Made by a program: the position numbers and the translations under genes
Notes under the pieces: generated by a model
What the model was told of the DNA's origin: nothing
Database searches by the model: none
The model's input: only the letters and a program-made list of their open reading frames with translations
Part shown: positions 18,324 through 31,888 of the stretch, piece by piece
Position numbering within the stretch: the first letter of the stretch is position 1
Layout: every line of letters begins with the position of its first letter
Assembly (NCBI RefSeq): GCF_003581585.1
Contig: NZ_QXIR01000028.1
Span: forward strand, 1 to 61,376
Direction of reading: 5' to 3'
Origin: Bacillus salacetis
GTDB lineage: Bacteria > Bacillota > Bacilli > Bacillales > Bacillaceae_B
Length of the DNA stretch: 61,376 bases

Positions 18324-18860
18324 TTATTTACCTGTTTTACCTTCTTTACGGCGTACATGTTCGCCTTCGTAACGGATACCTTTACCTTTATAAGGCTCAG
18401 GAGGACGGACAGCGCGGATGTTGGAAGCAATTGCGCCAACACGCTCTTTGTCGATACCTTTGATTGAAATTTTTGTGTTAGCAGGAACTTCGATTTCGAT
18501 TCCGTTTTCCGGTTCGAATTCAACTGGATGAGAATACCCAACGTTCAATACAAGTTTAGATCCTTGTTTTTGAGCACGGTAACCTACACCGATAAGTTCA
18601 AGGTTTCTTTCGAATCCTTTAGAAACACCTTCAACCATGTTTGAGATCAAAGCACGAGTCGTTCCGTGTAATGAACGATGTTCCTTAGATTCAGATGGAC
18701 GAGTGATGTTTACTACGTTCTCTTGAATTTCTATGTTCATATCCGGGCTGAATGTACGAGACAATTCACCTTTAGGACCTTTTACAGTTACGTTATTGGC
18801 ATCAGTAGTAATTGTAACGCCTTCTGGCAACTCGATAGGTTTTTTACCTACACGTGACAT
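18324..18860 (-). CDS. rplF: 50S ribosomal protein L6
   Basis: L6 lies near the sarcin-ricin loop and the factor-binding site. It has two duplicated L6 folds in 178 residues, the second marked by [20 protein letters not shown]. Complete. It lies 31 bp after rpsH and has a typical GGAGG site. Confidence 0.98.
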   Translation of the reverse strand: MSRVGKKPIELPEGVTITTDANNVTVKGPKGELSRTFSPDMNIEIQENVVNITRPSESKEHRSLHGTTRALISNMVEGVSKGFERNLELIGVGYRAQKQGSKLVLNVGYSHPVEFEPENGIEIEVPANTKISIKGIDKERVGAIASNIRAVRPPEPYKGKGIRYEGEHVRRKEGKTGK

Positions 18861-18891
18861 ACTGTTGCACCTCCATTCATTTCAAAAAATA

Positions 18892-19290
18892 TTACCAAAC
18901 GTATCCTAGTACTTCTCCACCGACTTGCTTAGCGCGGGCTTCTTTATCAGTCAACACTCCTTGAGAAGTGGAAACAAGAGCTACACCTAGTCCGTTAAGT
19001 ACTTTAGGAACTTCATTAGCTTTTGCGTAAACGCGCAGACCTGGTTTAGAGATACGCTTTAATCCAGTGATTACACGTTCGTTGTTAGAACCATATTTTA
19101 AGAAAATGCGGATAACACCTTGCTTGTTATCTTCTACAAATTCCACGTCACGCACGAAACCTTCACGTTTAAGGATTTCAGCGATTTCTTTTTTGATGTT
19201 AGAAGCAGGTATTTCTAGCTTCTCGTGACGTACCATATTCGCATTACGGATGCGAGTAAGCATATCTGCAATTGGATCTGTCAATGTCAT
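18892..19290 (-). CDS. rpsH: 30S ribosomal protein S8
   Basis: S8 binds helix 21 of 16S rRNA and, in E. coli, represses the spc operon by binding its mRNA. The 132-residue protein starts [18 protein letters not shown] and ends [21 protein letters not shown] with the conserved STSQGV motif. No S8-like operator was recognised upstream of rplE in this window. Confidence 0.98.
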   Translation of the reverse strand: MTLTDPIADMLTRIRNANMVRHEKLEIPASNIKKEIAEILKREGFVRDVEFVEDNKQGVIRIFLKYGSNNERVITGLKRISKPGLRVYAKANEVPKVLNGLGVALVSTSQGVLTDKEARAKQVGGEVLGYVW

Positions 19291-19320
19291 AATAATTTAC
19301 CTCCTTCCCAATATAGGGTT

Positions 19321-19530
<210 letters not shown>

Positions 19531-20070
19531 TTACTTTTGAAATGGCATTCCGAATTGAGTCAATAACTCACGTGATTCTTCATCAGAGTTTGCAGTAGTA
19601 ACGATAACGATATCCATTCCGCGTACTTTGGAAACTTTATCATAATCGATCTCTGGGAAGATCAGCTGCTCTTTAACACCAAGAGTGTAGTTACCGCGAC
19701 CATCGAATGCTTTTTTAGAAATACCGCGGAAGTCACGTACACGTGGTAGAGATACAGAGATTAATTTATCTAGGAACTCATACATGCGCTCGCCGCGAAG
19801 TGTTACTTTCGCACCGATTGGCATACCTTCACGAAGACGGAAACCTGCGATAGATTTTTTTGCTTTAGTTACAACTGGTTTTTGACCAGTGATTAATGTT
19901 AATTCTTCTACAGCTGTATCCAATGCTTTCGCATTTTGAACTGCATCGCCGATACCCATGTTAACTACGATTTTTTCGAGTTTTGGTACCTGCATTACGG
20001 ATTTATAATTGAATTTGCTCATTAGAGCTGAAGTGATTTCGTCATTAAATTTTGCTTTTAGGCGGTTCAT
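19531..20070 (-). CDS. rplE: 50S ribosomal protein L5
   Basis: L5 binds 5S rRNA and contacts S13 and P-site tRNA across the subunit interface. The 179 residues start [20 protein letters not shown] and include the conserved FPEIDYDKV segment; the end is [11 protein letters not shown]. It lies 25 bp after rplX. Confidence 0.98.
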   Translation of the reverse strand: MNRLKAKFNDEITSALMSKFNYKSVMQVPKLEKIVVNMGIGDAVQNAKALDTAVEELTLITGQKPVVTKAKKSIAGFRLREGMPIGAKVTLRGERMYEFLDKLISVSLPRVRDFRGISKKAFDGRGNYTLGVKEQLIFPEIDYDKVSKVRGMDIVIVTTANSDEESRELLTQFGMPFQK

Positions 20071-20095
20071 TTGAGTACCTCCCTTCTACTTTGAA

Positions 20096-20407
20096 CTATT
20101 TATCTAGAACTTCACCAGATTTTTTTGCTACACGTACATTTTTACCATCAACCTTCTTGAATCCTACGCGAGTTGGTTCATTCGTCTTAGGATCAAGCAG
20201 CATAACATTCGATACATGAACAGGTGCCTCTTGGCTGATGATTCCGCCTTGCGGGTTTGCTTGAGAAGGCTTTGAATGTTTCTTGATAACATTTATTCCT
20301 TCTACGATCACACGGTCTTTCTTAGGCAATGCTGACAATACAACACCAGTTTTGCCTTTATCTTTACCTGTGATAACCATTACTTTGTCGCCTTTTTTAA
20401 CATGCAT
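20096..20407 (-). CDS. rplX: 50S ribosomal protein L24
   Basis: L24 starts 50S assembly by binding the 5' domain of 23S rRNA. The 103-residue protein starts [21 protein letters not shown] with a KOW motif. I chose ATG 20405-20407, six bases after GAGGAGGTG; a GTG three codons earlier lies inside that site. Length equals that of B. subtilis L24. Confidence 0.97.
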   Translation of the reverse strand: MHVKKGDKVMVITGKDKGKTGVVLSALPKKDRVIVEGINVIKKHSKPSQANPQGGIISQEAPVHVSNVMLLDPKTNEPTRVGFKKVDGKNVRVAKKSGEVLDK

Positions 20408-20442
20408 TAGTCGCACCTCCTCTTAACGCACAATAGGTTCTA

Positions 20443-20811
<369 letters not shown>

Positions 20812-20852
20812 CTAGGTAACCTCCCTTCGGAATGCAAATATCCGAACATTTA

Positions 20853-21116
20853 TTAAATAATTACTGCTTTTTCTACTACTTCTACTAAACGGAAACGTTT
20901 TGTAGCTGAAAGCGGGCGAGTTTCCATGATACGAACGATATCGCCAGTTTTAGCTTCGTTTTGCTCATCATGAGCTTTAAACTTTTTAGAGTATTTTACG
21001 CGTTTGCCGTAAAGTGAATGTTTTTTGTAAGTTTCAACCAGAACTGTAACTGTTTTATCCATTTTGTCGGAAACAACACGTCCAGTGTAAACCTTACGTT
21101 GGTTGCGTTCACTCAT
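20853..21116 (-). CDS. rpsQ: 30S ribosomal protein S17
   Basis: S17 is an early 16S rRNA-binding OB-fold protein. It has 87 residues with the family motif [15 protein letters not shown] and [11 protein letters not shown]. It lies 19 bp after rpmC and 41 bp before rplN. Confidence 0.98.
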   Translation of the reverse strand: MSERNQRKVYTGRVVSDKMDKTVTVLVETYKKHSLYGKRVKYSKKFKAHDEQNEAKTGDIVRIMETRPLSATKRFRLVEVVEKAVII

Positions 21117-21135
21117 TCTGCAAACCTCCTCTCAA

Positions 21136-22422
<1,287 letters not shown>

Positions 22423-22425
22423 GAA

Positions 22426-22767
22426 TTATCCCTCCTTCTTTTCTGATACCACGATTGTGATGTGGCTTGTGCGTTTGTTGATTTGGCTTGCGCGACCCAT
22501 CGCACGCGGGCGGAAGCGTTTCATTGTTGGACCTTCGTTAACAAAGGCATCAGAGATGACTAAGTTGTTCACGTCCATGTCATAGTTATGTTCTGCGTTA
22601 GCGATAGCAGATTTTAATACTTTCTCAACTACTGGAGAAGCAGCTTTAGGAGTAAGATTTAAAATCGCTACAGCTTCACCTACTTGCTTACCTCGGATTA
22701 GATCAACCACTAAACGTACCTTACGAGGAGCAATACGAACTGTTTTAGCGACAGCTTTAGCTTGCAT
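22426..22767 (-). CDS. rplV: 50S ribosomal protein L22
   Basis: L22 lines the peptide exit tunnel; its beta-hairpin (about residues 80-100, [20 protein letters not shown]) is where macrolide-resistance changes occur, and it looks wild type. The protein has 113 residues. It lies 19 bp after rpsS. Confidence 0.98.
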   Translation of the reverse strand: MQAKAVAKTVRIAPRKVRLVVDLIRGKQVGEAVAILNLTPKAASPVVEKVLKSAIANAEHNYDMDVNNLVISDAFVNEGPTMKRFRPRAMGRASQINKRTSHITIVVSEKKEG

Positions 22768-22786
22768 TAGGATACCCTCCTCTCAA

Positions 22787-23065
22787 TTAGCGTCTTGTTT
22801 TCTTGTCATCATTTCCATGACCTTTGTAAGAACGAGATGGTGCGAATTCACCAAGCTTGTGTCCTACCATGTCTTCTGTTACGTATACCGGTACATGTTT
22901 ACGACCATCGTAAACCGCGATTGTATGACCGATGAAATTCGGGAAAATAGTAGAACGGCGTGACCAAGTCTTAACAACTTGCTTCTTTTCGCCTTCGTTC
23001 AATTTCTCGATTTTAACCATCAAATGATCATCAACAAAAGGTCCCTTTTTTAAGCTACGACCCAT
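22787..23065 (-). CDS. rpsS: 30S ribosomal protein S19
   Basis: S19 lies in the 30S head next to S13. It has 92 residues, starting [16 protein letters not shown] and containing the [17 protein letters not shown] motif. It is separated from rplB by 60 bp that contain a hairpin. Confidence 0.98.
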   Translation of the reverse strand: MGRSLKKGPFVDDHLMVKIEKLNEGEKKQVVKTWSRRSTIFPNFIGHTIAVYDGRKHVPVYVTEDMVGHKLGEFAPSRSYKGHGNDDKKTRR

Positions 23066-23084
23066 GTTTGAACCTCCCTTCGTG

Positions 23085-23121
23085 ATTGTTCTACGGCTCT
23101 ATGCGTGAACCGTAGTTCAAT
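23085..23121 (-). other. Hairpin between rplB and rpsS
   Basis: ATTG-TT-CTACGG (23085-23096) pairs with CCGTAG-TT-CAAT (23110-23121), with a symmetric two-base mismatch in the stem. No T-run follows, so it looks like an mRNA-stability or processing element rather than a terminator. Confidence 0.5.
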
Positions 23122-23125
23122 CCCG

Positions 23126-23983
<858 letters not shown>

Positions 23984-23986
23984 TTA

Positions 23987-24271
23987 TTATACTTCAAAGA
24001 ATTCGATTTCTTTGCTTTCAGTTGTAAGAGTGACTACTGCTTTACGACGTTTGTTCGTATAGCCAGCGTGACGTCCCATACGTTTGAACTTACCTTTGTA
24101 GTTCATAACGTTCACTTTTGCAACTTTAACGCCGAAGATTTCTTCAACTGCATCTTTAACTTGAGTCTTATTCGCTCTAGTGTCGACTTCAAAAGTGTAT
24201 TTTTTATCAGCCATAAGATCAGTTGAAAGTTCTGTAATTACGGGGCGCTTAATGATATCGCGTGCATCCAT
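23987..24271 (-). CDS. rplW: 50S ribosomal protein L23
   Basis: L23 sits at the tunnel exit and binds trigger factor and SRP. It has 94 residues: [16 protein letters not shown] at the start and a long basic loop ([19 protein letters not shown]) that reaches the tunnel. Its ATG overlaps the rplD stop as TAATG. Confidence 0.98.
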   Translation of the reverse strand: MDARDIIKRPVITELSTDLMADKKYTFEVDTRANKTQVKDAVEEIFGVKVAKVNVMNYKGKFKRMGRHAGYTNKRRKAVVTLTTESKEIEFFEV

Positions 24272-24894
24272 TATGCAAGCACCTCCTCTACTTTTTCAAC
24301 TGCTGCTTTAGTGATGATCAATTTATCATGAGCAACAACGTCCAGTACGCTGATTCCGTTAGCTGCAACTACTGTTATACCAGGAATGTTACGTGCTGAT
24401 AGTGCTACGTTATCTTCTGAACCTTCTGTTACCACTAGTGTTTTAGCGTTAACTGAAAGATTTTTCAATACGTTAGCGAATTCTTTTGTTTTTGGAGCAT
24501 CAAAAACAAGAGATTCCAATACAAGGATGTTTTCGTCTGCTACTTTAGTAGAAAGAGCAGATTTGATAGCTAAGCGACGAACCTTCTTAGGAAGCTTGTA
24601 GCTGTAGCTGCGTGGAACTGGTCCAAATACAGTACCACCGCCGCGCCATTGTGGAGATCTGATAGATCCCTGACGTGCACGTCCAGTACCTTTTTGACGC
24701 CATGGTTTACGTCCACCGCCTCTTACTTCAGAACGGCCTTTTACTTTGCTTGTACCTTGACGCTGAGATGCTCTTTGCATGATAACAGCTTCATATAGTA
24801 CGCTTTGATTCGGTTCGATACCAAATACTGAATCATTAAGTTCTACATCACCAACTTGTGATCCGCTTTGGTTAAATAATGCTACTTTAGGCAT
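24271..24894 (-). CDS. rplD: 50S ribosomal protein L4
   Basis: L4 reaches into the exit tunnel and in E. coli represses the S10 operon. The 207-residue protein contains the tunnel loop region [20 protein letters not shown], where macrolide resistance maps; no deviation is evident. It lies 30 bp after rplC and overlaps rplW by one base. Confidence 0.98.
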   Translation of the reverse strand: MPKVALFNQSGSQVGDVELNDSVFGIEPNQSVLYEAVIMQRASQRQGTSKVKGRSEVRGGGRKPWRQKGTGRARQGSIRSPQWRGGGTVFGPVPRSYSYKLPKKVRRLAIKSALSTKVADENILVLESLVFDAPKTKEFANVLKNLSVNAKTLVVTEGSEDNVALSARNIPGITVVAANGISVLDVVAHDKLIITKAAVEKVEEVLA

Positions 24895-24924
24895 TCGTGT
24901 TTCCTCCTTTCCAAAAAAATTCTA

Positions 24925-25554
24925 TTATTTTGTTTTAATGCCAGTCTTGACTTTAAGCATTGCTTTTTTAGGTCCAGGAACATTCCCTTTTACTAGAAGC
25001 AAGTTGCGCTCAGCATCAACTTTGACAATTTCAAGGTTTTGGATAGTGATTTGCTCTCCACCCATGCGTCCAGGCAATAGTTTACCTTTGAATACACGGT
25101 TTGGATCAACTGGTCCCATTGAACCAGGACGACGATGATAACGGGAACCGTGGGACATTGGTCCGCGGGATTGGTTGTGACGCTTGATAGCACCTTGGAA
25201 ACCTTTACCCTTTGAAATTCCTGTTACATCTACGATATCGCCTTCTGCGAAAATTTCTACTTTGACTTCTTGACCTACTTCATAATCTGAAGAGTTAACT
25301 CCGCGGAATTCACGGATGAAGCGCTTAGGGGCAGTCTCCGCTTTGGCAACGTGTCCTTTTTCCGGTTTGTTAGAAAGCTTTTCGCGTTTGTCTTCGAAAC
25401 CGATTTGGATAGCTTCGTAGCCATCAACTTCTGCAGTTTTCTTTTGAAGAACAACGTTTCCAGCTGCTTCGATAACAGTTACCGGGATAAGATCACCGTT
25501 TTCAGCAAAAACTTGAGTCATACCAATCTTTCTACCTAAGATTCCTTTGGTCAT
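24925..25554 (-). CDS. rplC: 50S ribosomal protein L3
   Basis: L3 is an assembly-initiator protein whose loop approaches the peptidyl transferase centre. The 209 residues start [16 protein letters not shown] and include the loop [15 protein letters not shown]. It lies 34 bp after rpsJ with AGGAGGTG upstream. Confidence 0.98.
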   Translation of the reverse strand: MTKGILGRKIGMTQVFAENGDLIPVTVIEAAGNVVLQKKTAEVDGYEAIQIGFEDKREKLSNKPEKGHVAKAETAPKRFIREFRGVNSSDYEVGQEVKVEIFAEGDIVDVTGISKGKGFQGAIKRHNQSRGPMSHGSRYHRRPGSMGPVDPNRVFKGKLLPGRMGGEQITIQNLEIVKVDAERNLLLVKGNVPGPKKAMLKVKTGIKTK

Positions 25555-25588
25555 AAGTCACACCTCCTGAGTTGTTTTTGTATGGTTA

Positions 25589-26062
<474 letters not shown>

Positions 26063-26097
26063 TTATTGAATATCTTTGTGATCAGCGCACTTTTACA

Positions 26098-26126
26098 ATT
26101 ATACAAATCTATTTGGGTGTTTGCAA
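26098..26126 (-). promoter_or_regulatory. S10 operon promoter P1 (distal)
   Basis: A perfect -10 TATAAT (26098-26103) and -35 TTGCAA (26121-26126) with a 17-bp spacer, 68 bp upstream of P2. Two tandem strong promoters fit a growth-controlled ribosomal operon. Confidence 0.82.
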
Positions 26127-26130
26127 GGGG

Positions 26131-26950
26131 CTGAGGGTTTTACAAAATATTTCTAATGGGATGGGTTGTCACGTTTGCTGAAGAGTGCTTTGGAGTTTCA
26201 AGCTGCATGGTTATTTATAGAAGGAACTTGGTAATGGGTATGGTGATTCTGAAATGGGGTTTTGTTTGTCGTGTCATTCTAATGGAAGAAACTTGTTTTA
26301 TTAAAAATGCTTTGCTTTATTATACTGTTAATTACTGAGGTACTATTGTAACCAGATGTTTTTCTTTGAATCACACTGCTATGGGCTGCTGTTCTTTTTG
26401 TAACCTGGTGTTTGGGTTTAAAGAAGATGTTTTCTTCTTATTCAAATTGTTATAAGGTGGATTTCCTTTTATCACCTTGTGTTTCTCTCTTATTCATACT
26501 GTTATAAACTGCGTTTTCTTTTTTAACCTGGGGTTCCCACCTCTATCACGTTGTTAAAACTGCGACTCCTTTTGTAACCTTTTGTAACCTTGTGTTTCTT
26601 CCGATTCACACCATTATTGGTTAGGAGTCATTTTTAAATTCCTTTGTTTCTTTCTCTATCAATCACATTATTTTCACACCCTGCTCTTTCCTGAATGGTA
26701 CCTTTGTTTTCTATTCGCATCGCAATACTCTTGATCTTCTCTTGATCTTCTTTCTTTAGCCGCATGCAATCTCAACAAGCTGCTCATTTCCTATCTATAA
26801 TGATTTGTTTCTCTCCTATCCTATCACTTCATTTGCGTAGTTATTCTTTTTATTTTGGCAGTTTCTCTGATAACGTCCCATCGCATCTCCACTAAACGGG
26901 CTGAAATAGCGGTATGCAGCATTGCCTGCATATTCACCTATACAATCGCA
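26131..26950. other. Non-coding interval between rpsJ and tufA
   Basis: About 800 bp without a credible gene. B. subtilis has ybaC between tufA and rpsJ; nothing like it is visible. A 60-codon frame on the plus strand (26156-26338) has no binding site and odd composition. Most of the interval is a degenerate repeat array, listed separately. Confidence 0.7.
26341..26740. repeat. Degenerate tandem repeat array, about seven units of 51-52 bp
   Basis: The plus strand repeats a pattern of GTAACC or ATCACC, then TGTTTC, a pyrimidine-rich stretch, ATTCACAC or similar, TTATAA and a purine-containing end. Anchors fall at about 26348, 26400, 26471, 26523, 26574, 26635 and 26697. The unit at 26400 carries about 19 extra bases and the unit at 26574 a ten-base duplication (TTTTGTAACC twice). 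Units are well diverged. Confidence 0.6.
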
Positions 26951-26953
26951 TAT

Positions 26954-26988
26954 AAAAAAGCAGATGGGCTCCGGATCCCATCTGCTTT
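26954..26988 (-). terminator. Terminator of the str operon after tufA
   Basis: A perfect 12-bp stem, AAAGCAGATGGG (26957-26968) with CCCATCTGCTTT (26977-26988), followed on the minus strand by a T-run. It lies 24 bp beyond the tufA stop. Confidence 0.93.
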
Positions 26989-27011
26989 ATATTTTCATCG
27001 TCAGAGTAAGA

Positions 27012-28202
27012 TTACTCTTGGATAGAAGCAACTACTCCAGCGCCTACAGTACGTCCACCCTCACGGATAGAGAATTTAGTACCTTCTTCGATAGCGATTG
27101 GAGAGATTAGTTCAACTGTCATTTCGATGTTATCTCCAGGCATAACCATTTCTACGCCTTCAGGAAGATTACAGATACCAGTTACATCAGTTGTACGGAA
27201 GTAGAACTGAGGACGGTAGTTAGTGAAGAATGGAGTGTGACGTCCACCTTCTTCTTTAGATAGAACATAAACTTCAGCTTTGAACTTTGTGTGTGGAGTG
27301 ATTGTACCTGGCTTTGCAAGTACTTGACCACGTTGGATGTCTTCACGTGCTACACCACGAAGAAGAGCTCCGATGTTGTCTCCAGCTTCTGCATAATCAA
27401 GAAGCTTACGGAACATTTCTACACCAGTTACAGTAGTAGATTTAGGCTCTTCAGAAAGACCGATGATATCAACAGTATCTCCAACTTTTACTTGTCCACG
27501 CTCTACACGTCCAGTTGCAACAGTACCACGGCCAGTGATTGAGAATACATCCTCAACAGGCATCATGAATGGTTTTTCAGTGTCACGCTCTGGAGTTGGG
27601 ATATAGCTGTCAACAGCTTCCATTAGTTCGTAGATTTTTTCTTCCCACTCAGGGTCTCCCTCAAGAGCTTTAAGAGCAGAACCTTTGATTACTGGTACAT
27701 CGTCACCAGGGAAGTCGTATTCAGAAAGAAGGTCACGAACTTCCATTTCTACTAGTTCAAGAAGCTCTTCGTCGTCTACCATGTCACATTTGTTCATGAA
27801 AACAACTAGGTATGGTACACCAACTTGGCGAGAAAGAAGGATGTGCTCACGAGTTTGTGGCATTGGGCCATCAGCAGCAGAAACAACTAGGATTCCGCCG
27901 TCCATTTGAGCAGCACCAGTGATCATGTTTTTAACGTAGTCAGCGTGACCAGGGCAGTCAACGTGTGCATAGTGACGAGTATCAGTTTCGTACTCAACGT
28001 GTGCAGTAGAAATTGTGATACCGCGCTCTCTTTCTTCTGGAGCACCGTCAATTTGGTCATAAGCCATAGCTGTTCCACGACCATACTTCTTGTGAAGAGT
28101 AGTTGTGATAGCAGCTGTTAATGTAGTTTTACCATGGTCAACGTGACCAATTGTACCGATATTAGCATGTTGCTTGGAACGATCGAATTTTTCCTTACCC
28201 AT
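27012..28202 (-). CDS. tufA: Elongation factor Tu
   Basis: EF-Tu delivers aminoacyl-tRNA to the ribosome as a GTP complex. The 396 residues have the G motifs GHVDHGKTT (19-27), DCPGHADY and NKCD, the effector region [10 protein letters not shown], and two beta-barrel domains. It has a promoter of its own beside the fusA stop, an unusual leader, and the site AAAGGAGG before ATG. A terminator follows. Confidence 0.98.
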   Translation of the reverse strand: MGKEKFDRSKQHANIGTIGHVDHGKTTLTAAITTTLHKKYGRGTAMAYDQIDGAPEERERGITISTAHVEYETDTRHYAHVDCPGHADYVKNMITGAAQMDGGILVVSAADGPMPQTREHILLSRQVGVPYLVVFMNKCDMVDDEELLELVEMEVRDLLSEYDFPGDDVPVIKGSALKALEGDPEWEEKIYELMEAVDSYIPTPERDTEKPFMMPVEDVFSITGRGTVATGRVERGQVKVGDTVDIIGLSEEPKSTTVTGVEMFRKLLDYAEAGDNIGALLRGVAREDIQRGQVLAKPGTITPHTKFKAEVYVLSKEEGGRHTPFFTNYRPQFYFRTTDVTGICNLPEGVEMVMPGDNIEMTVELISPIAIEEGTKFSIREGGRTVGAGVVASIQE

Positions 28203-28302
28203 TAGGAAATCCTCCTTTGATTTTTAAAGAATTAAGTATATTTTATATGGTTGTCAGAAGGCAGGGGTGCTGCCTCCTTTGATACCATAGCTTACACTAG
28301 TA

Positions 28303-28331
28303 TTTATACTTGATTACAGCGAATAAATCAA
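28303..28331 (-). promoter_or_regulatory. Sigma-A promoter of tufA
   Basis: -35 TTGATT (28326-28331) and -10 TATAAA (28303-28308), spacer 17 bp, directly next to the fusA stop codon. It would give tufA a leader of about 95 nt containing a stem AGGCAG/CTGCCT (about 28258-28275). Confidence 0.7.
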
Positions 28332-30410
28332 TTATTCACCTTTATTTTTTTTGACGATTTCTTCAGCGATTGATTTAGGTACTTCTTCATAATGGTCGAA
28401 GTGCATAGAGTATGTTCCGCGACCTTGCGTGTTAGAACGCAATGAAGTTGCATAACCAAACATTTCAGAAAGTGGAACGAACGCTTTAACTACTTGTGCG
28501 TTACCGCGGGCTTCCATACCTTCAACGCGTCCGCGACGGGATGTGATATCACCCATGATGTCTCCCATGTACTCTTCAGGGATGACAACTTCAACCTTCA
28601 TCATTGGCTCAAGGATAGCTGGATCACACTTAGAAACTGCGTTTTTAAGTGCAAGGGATGCAGCTACTTTAAAGGCCATTTCAGAAGAATCGACGTCGTG
28701 GTAAGAACCGTCCACTAGTCTGGCTTTTACATCGATCAATGGATAACCGGCGATAACACCATTTTCCATAGCGTCTGCAAGACCAGCTTGTACTGCAGGG
28801 ATGTATTCACGTGGAACAACCCCTCCGACGATTCCATTTTCGAATTCGAAGCCTTTTCCTTCTTCGTTTGGAGAGAATTCGATCCAAACGTGTCCGAATT
28901 GTCCACGACCACCGGATTGACGGGCAAATTTACCTTCAACCTTAGCAGAACCGCGGAAAGTTTCACGGTAAGATACCTGAGGAGCACCAACGTTAGCTTC
29001 AACCTTGAATTCGCGTCTCATGCGATCCACGATGATATCCAAGTGAAGTTCACCCATACCCGCGATGATTACTTGTCCAGTTTCCTGGTCAGTATGCGCG
29101 CGGAATGTAGGATCTTCTTCTTGAAGTTTCTGTAGCGCAGTTGTCATTTTATCTTGGTCCGCTTTAGATTTAGGCTCAACAGACAGCGAGATAACAGGCT
29201 CTGGGAATTCCATGGACTCCAAGATTACAAGGCTCTTTTCGTCACATAGTGTGTCACCAGTTGCAGTGTCCTTAAGACCCACTGCAGCAGCGATGTCTCC
29301 AGCGTATACTGTAGAGATTTCTTCACGAGAGTTGGCGTGCATCTGCAGGATACGGCCTACACGCTCACGCTTGCCTTTCGTGGAGTTTTGTACGTATGAT
29401 CCTGAGTCTAATGTTCCAGAATACACACGGAAGAATGTAAGTTTACCAACATAAGGGTCAGTCATAACTTTGAACGCCAATGCAGAGAAAGGAGCGTCAT
29501 CCGTTGAAGGACGAGTTACTTCTTCTTCTGTATCAGGAAGTGTACCTTTGATATCGGCAACATCAGTTGGAGCCGGAAGGTAGTCGATGACAGCATCGAT
29601 CAATAACTGGACACCTTTGTTTTTGAAGGCAGAACCACAAAGTACAGGATAGAAATCTACAGTCAATGTAGCTTTACGAACTGCAGCTTTCAACTCGTCA
29701 TTAGTGAACTCTTCGCCTTCTAGATATTTCATCATGAGTTCTTCATCAAGGTCAGCTACCGCTTCAACTAGTTTTCCACGGTATTCTTCAGCTTGATCTT
29801 TGTACTCATCCGGGATTTCGCGAGCTTCAGCGCGTGTTCCAAGATCATCTTCGTAGAAATATGCTTTCATTTCCAGAAGGTCGATGATTCCTTCGAATTC
29901 ATCCTCAGCACCGATTGGAAGCTGTACAGGATGTGCATTCGCTTGAAGACGGTCATGCAAAGTTCCTACAGAGTATAGGAAATCTGCACCGATTTTATCC
30001 ATCTTGTTAACGAATACAACACGTGGAACACCGTAAGTTGTTGCTTGGCGCCAAACTGTTTCAGTTTGAGGCTCAACTCCAGACTGAGCGTCTAGAACTG
30101 CTACTGCACCATCAAGTACACGAAGGGAACGCTCAACTTCAACTGTGAAGTCTACGTGTCCTGGTGTATCAATGATATTGATACGATGGTCTTTCCAAGA
30201 AGCTGTTGTCGCAGCAGATGTGATCGTGATTCCACGTTCCTGCTCCTGCTCCATCCAGTCCATTTGGGAAGCACCTTCGTGAGTTTCACCGATTTTGTGA
30301 ATACGTCCAGTATAGAAAAGGATACGCTCTGTTGCAGTTGTTTTACCGGCATCGATGTGAGCCATGATACCGATATTACGAGTCTTTTCTAAGGAGAACT
30401 CTCTAGGCAT
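28332..30410 (-). CDS. fusA: Elongation factor G
   Basis: EF-G drives translocation and, with RRF, ribosome recycling. The 692-residue protein starts [25 protein letters not shown], has G motifs AHIDAGKTT (17-25), DTPGHVDF and NKMDK, and the five-domain layout ending in domain V ([20 protein letters not shown]). Length equals that of B. subtilis EF-G. It lies 48 bp after rpsG. Confidence 0.98.
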   Translation of the reverse strand: MPREFSLEKTRNIGIMAHIDAGKTTATERILFYTGRIHKIGETHEGASQMDWMEQEQERGITITSAATTASWKDHRINIIDTPGHVDFTVEVERSLRVLDGAVAVLDAQSGVEPQTETVWRQATTYGVPRVVFVNKMDKIGADFLYSVGTLHDRLQANAHPVQLPIGAEDEFEGIIDLLEMKAYFYEDDLGTRAEAREIPDEYKDQAEEYRGKLVEAVADLDEELMMKYLEGEEFTNDELKAAVRKATLTVDFYPVLCGSAFKNKGVQLLIDAVIDYLPAPTDVADIKGTLPDTEEEVTRPSTDDAPFSALAFKVMTDPYVGKLTFFRVYSGTLDSGSYVQNSTKGKRERVGRILQMHANSREEISTVYAGDIAAAVGLKDTATGDTLCDEKSLVILESMEFPEPVISLSVEPKSKADQDKMTTALQKLQEEDPTFRAHTDQETGQVIIAGMGELHLDIIVDRMRREFKVEANVGAPQVSYRETFRGSAKVEGKFARQSGGRGQFGHVWIEFSPNEEGKGFEFENGIVGGVVPREYIPAVQAGLADAMENGVIAGYPLIDVKARLVDGSYHDVDSSEMAFKVAASLALKNAVSKCDPAILEPMMKVEVVIPEEYMGDIMGDITSRRGRVEGMEARGNAQVVKAFVPLSEMFGYATSLRSNTQGRGTYSMHFDHYEEVPKSIAEEIVKKNKGE

Positions 30411-30458
30411 GTCGTCTTTCTCCTTCCATTAATGAAAATTAGTTTGTATAGTAGAAGA

Positions 30459-30929
30459 TTACCAGCGATAGTGAGCAAACGCTTTGTTCGCTTCAGCCAT
30501 CTTATGCATATCTTCACGCTTCTTAACAGAAGCTCCAGTGTTGTTTGCTGCATCAAGGATTTCGTTAGCTAAACGCTCTTCCATTGTCTTTTCACCGCGA
30601 AGACGAGAGTAGTTTACTAACCAACGAAGACCTAATGTAGTACGACGCTCTGGACGAACTTCTACAGGAACTTGGTAGTTTGCACCACCCACACGACGGG
30701 CTCTTACTTCCAATACAGGCATGATGTTTTTCAGAGCTTGATCGAATACTTCCATTGCATCTTTTCCAGAACGCTCAGCAATAAGATCAAACGCTGCGTA
30801 TAGTTTCTTTTGAGCTTTACCTCTCTTACCGTCAATCATGATTTTGTTGATTAGACGAGAAACTAATTTGGAATTGTACATTGGATCTGGTAATACGTCT
30901 CTTTTTGCTACAGGACCTTTACGTGGCAT
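30459..30929 (-). CDS. rpsG: 30S ribosomal protein S7
   Basis: S7 nucleates the 30S head and lies at the E site. The 156-residue form starts [19 protein letters not shown] 30927-30929 follows AAAGGAGG by seven bases, and six in-frame codons upstream contain that site. The end, [13 protein letters not shown], is the family end. Confidence 0.98.
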   Translation of the reverse strand: MPRKGPVAKRDVLPDPMYNSKLVSRLINKIMIDGKRGKAQKKLYAAFDLIAERSGKDAMEVFDQALKNIMPVLEVRARRVGGANYQVPVEVRPERRTTLGLRWLVNYSRLRGEKTMEERLANEILDAANNTGASVKKREDMHKMAEANKAFAHYRW

Positions 30930-30979
30930 GTGTTTTCCTCCTTTCAACGAAAGTTATCTATTCGTTAAGTTCTTGTTTA

Positions 30980-31402
30980 TTATTTCTTAGCTGCTTTAGG
31001 ACGCTTAGTACCGTATTTAGAACGGCCTTGCATACGACCTTCAACACCAGCTGTATCTAGCGCACCGCGAACGATGTGATAGCGTACTCCCGGTAAATCT
31101 TTTACACGTCCTCCGCGAATAAGTACAACGCTGTGCTCTTGAAGATTGTGGCCAATCCCAGGAATGTATGCAGTTACCTCGATTCCGTTTGTTAGACGTA
31201 CACGAGCGTATTTACGCAACGCTGAGTTTGGTTTCTTCGGAGTCATTGTACCAACACGAGTACAAACACCGCGTTTTTGTGGAGAAGAAAGGTTAGTGTT
31301 CACTTTTTTGAAACTGTTGTAACCTTTATTCAAAGCAGGTGAAGTAGACTTTGTTGATTTAGATTGGCGTGGTTTACGCACTAATTGATTAATAGTAGGC
31401 AT
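30980..31402 (-). CDS. rpsL: 30S ribosomal protein S12
   Basis: S12 lies at the decoding centre and controls accuracy. The 140 residues include [15 protein letters not shown] and [12 protein letters not shown]; both lysines where streptomycin resistance arises are wild type. It lies about 100 bp after ybxF and 50 bp before rpsG. Confidence 0.98.
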   Translation of the reverse strand: MPTINQLVRKPRQSKSTKSTSPALNKGYNSFKKVNTNLSSPQKRGVCTRVGTMTPKKPNSALRKYARVRLTNGIEVTAYIPGIGHNLQEHSVVLIRGGRVKDLPGVRYHIVRGALDTAGVEGRMQGRSKYGTKRPKAAKK

Positions 31403-31504
31403 GGATATATCCTCCCTTCTTACATTTTATAAGCCCACACATCCAGGTGGTTCATTTTTGTGTAAAAACAAAGTCTTTGCAGTATTTGTGCTGCAAAAAC
31501 TATT

Positions 31505-31753
31505 TTACTTAATAATAGCAACAGCTGCGGCTCCAACGTCTATTCCGCATGACTTCCCCAGCTTTCGCATGGAATCAACTCGTGTCACTGGAACATTCAT
31601 TTCTTCGGCTGTTTGTATGACTTTGGAAGTAACTTTATGATCAGCATCTCCTGCTACGACCAGCAACGATACAAGTCCGTTTTTAAGAGCTTTGACTGTC
31701 TGCTTTGTTCCTACAATGATTTCAGACGCCTGTGATACTTTTTCATAAGACAT
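31505..31753 (-). CDS. ybxF: L7Ae-family kink-turn RNA-binding protein YbxF
   Basis: An 82-residue member of the L7Ae/L30e family, which binds RNA kink-turns; B. subtilis YbxF (also called RplGB) associates with ribosomes. The sequence has the fold pattern [27 protein letters not shown] and the [22 protein letters not shown] end. It is first in the str operon, after a good promoter and directly upstream of rpsL. Confidence 0.95.
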   Translation of the reverse strand: MSYEKVSQASEIIVGTKQTVKALKNGLVSLLVVAGDADHKVTSKVIQTAEEMNVPVTRVDSMRKLGKSCGIDVGAAAVAIIK

Positions 31754-31801
31754 ATTTCATCCTCCAAAGTAACAGGTTACAGTATAGGAGCAACCTTGAA
31801 T

Positions 31802-31830
31802 ATATTATCATCTTAAAAATCTATTGTCAA
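31802..31830 (-). promoter_or_regulatory. Sigma-A promoter of ybxF-rpsL-rpsG-fusA
   Basis: A perfect -35 TTGACA (31825-31830), spacer of 17 bp and -10 TAATAT (31802-31807). It lies just after the rpoC terminator and would start transcription near 31795, about 40 nt before ybxF. Confidence 0.85.
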
Positions 31831-31852
31831 CAATAGAAATGAATAATTTATA

Positions 31853-31880
31853 AGTGCGGCGTCAAAATTAACGCCGCACT
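31853..31880 (-). terminator. Terminator-like stem after rpoC
   Basis: A perfect 10-bp GC-rich stem, AGTGCGGCGT (31853-31862) with ACGCCGCACT (31871-31880). The T-run after it on the minus strand is weak (TATAAATTATT), so it may terminate only partly. Confidence 0.7.
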
Positions 31881-31888
31881 ATATTAAA

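Noticed and set aside
26156..26338. Plus-strand frame of 60 codons between rpsJ and tufA
   Set aside because: No binding site, low-complexity translation and a repeat-like DNA context.
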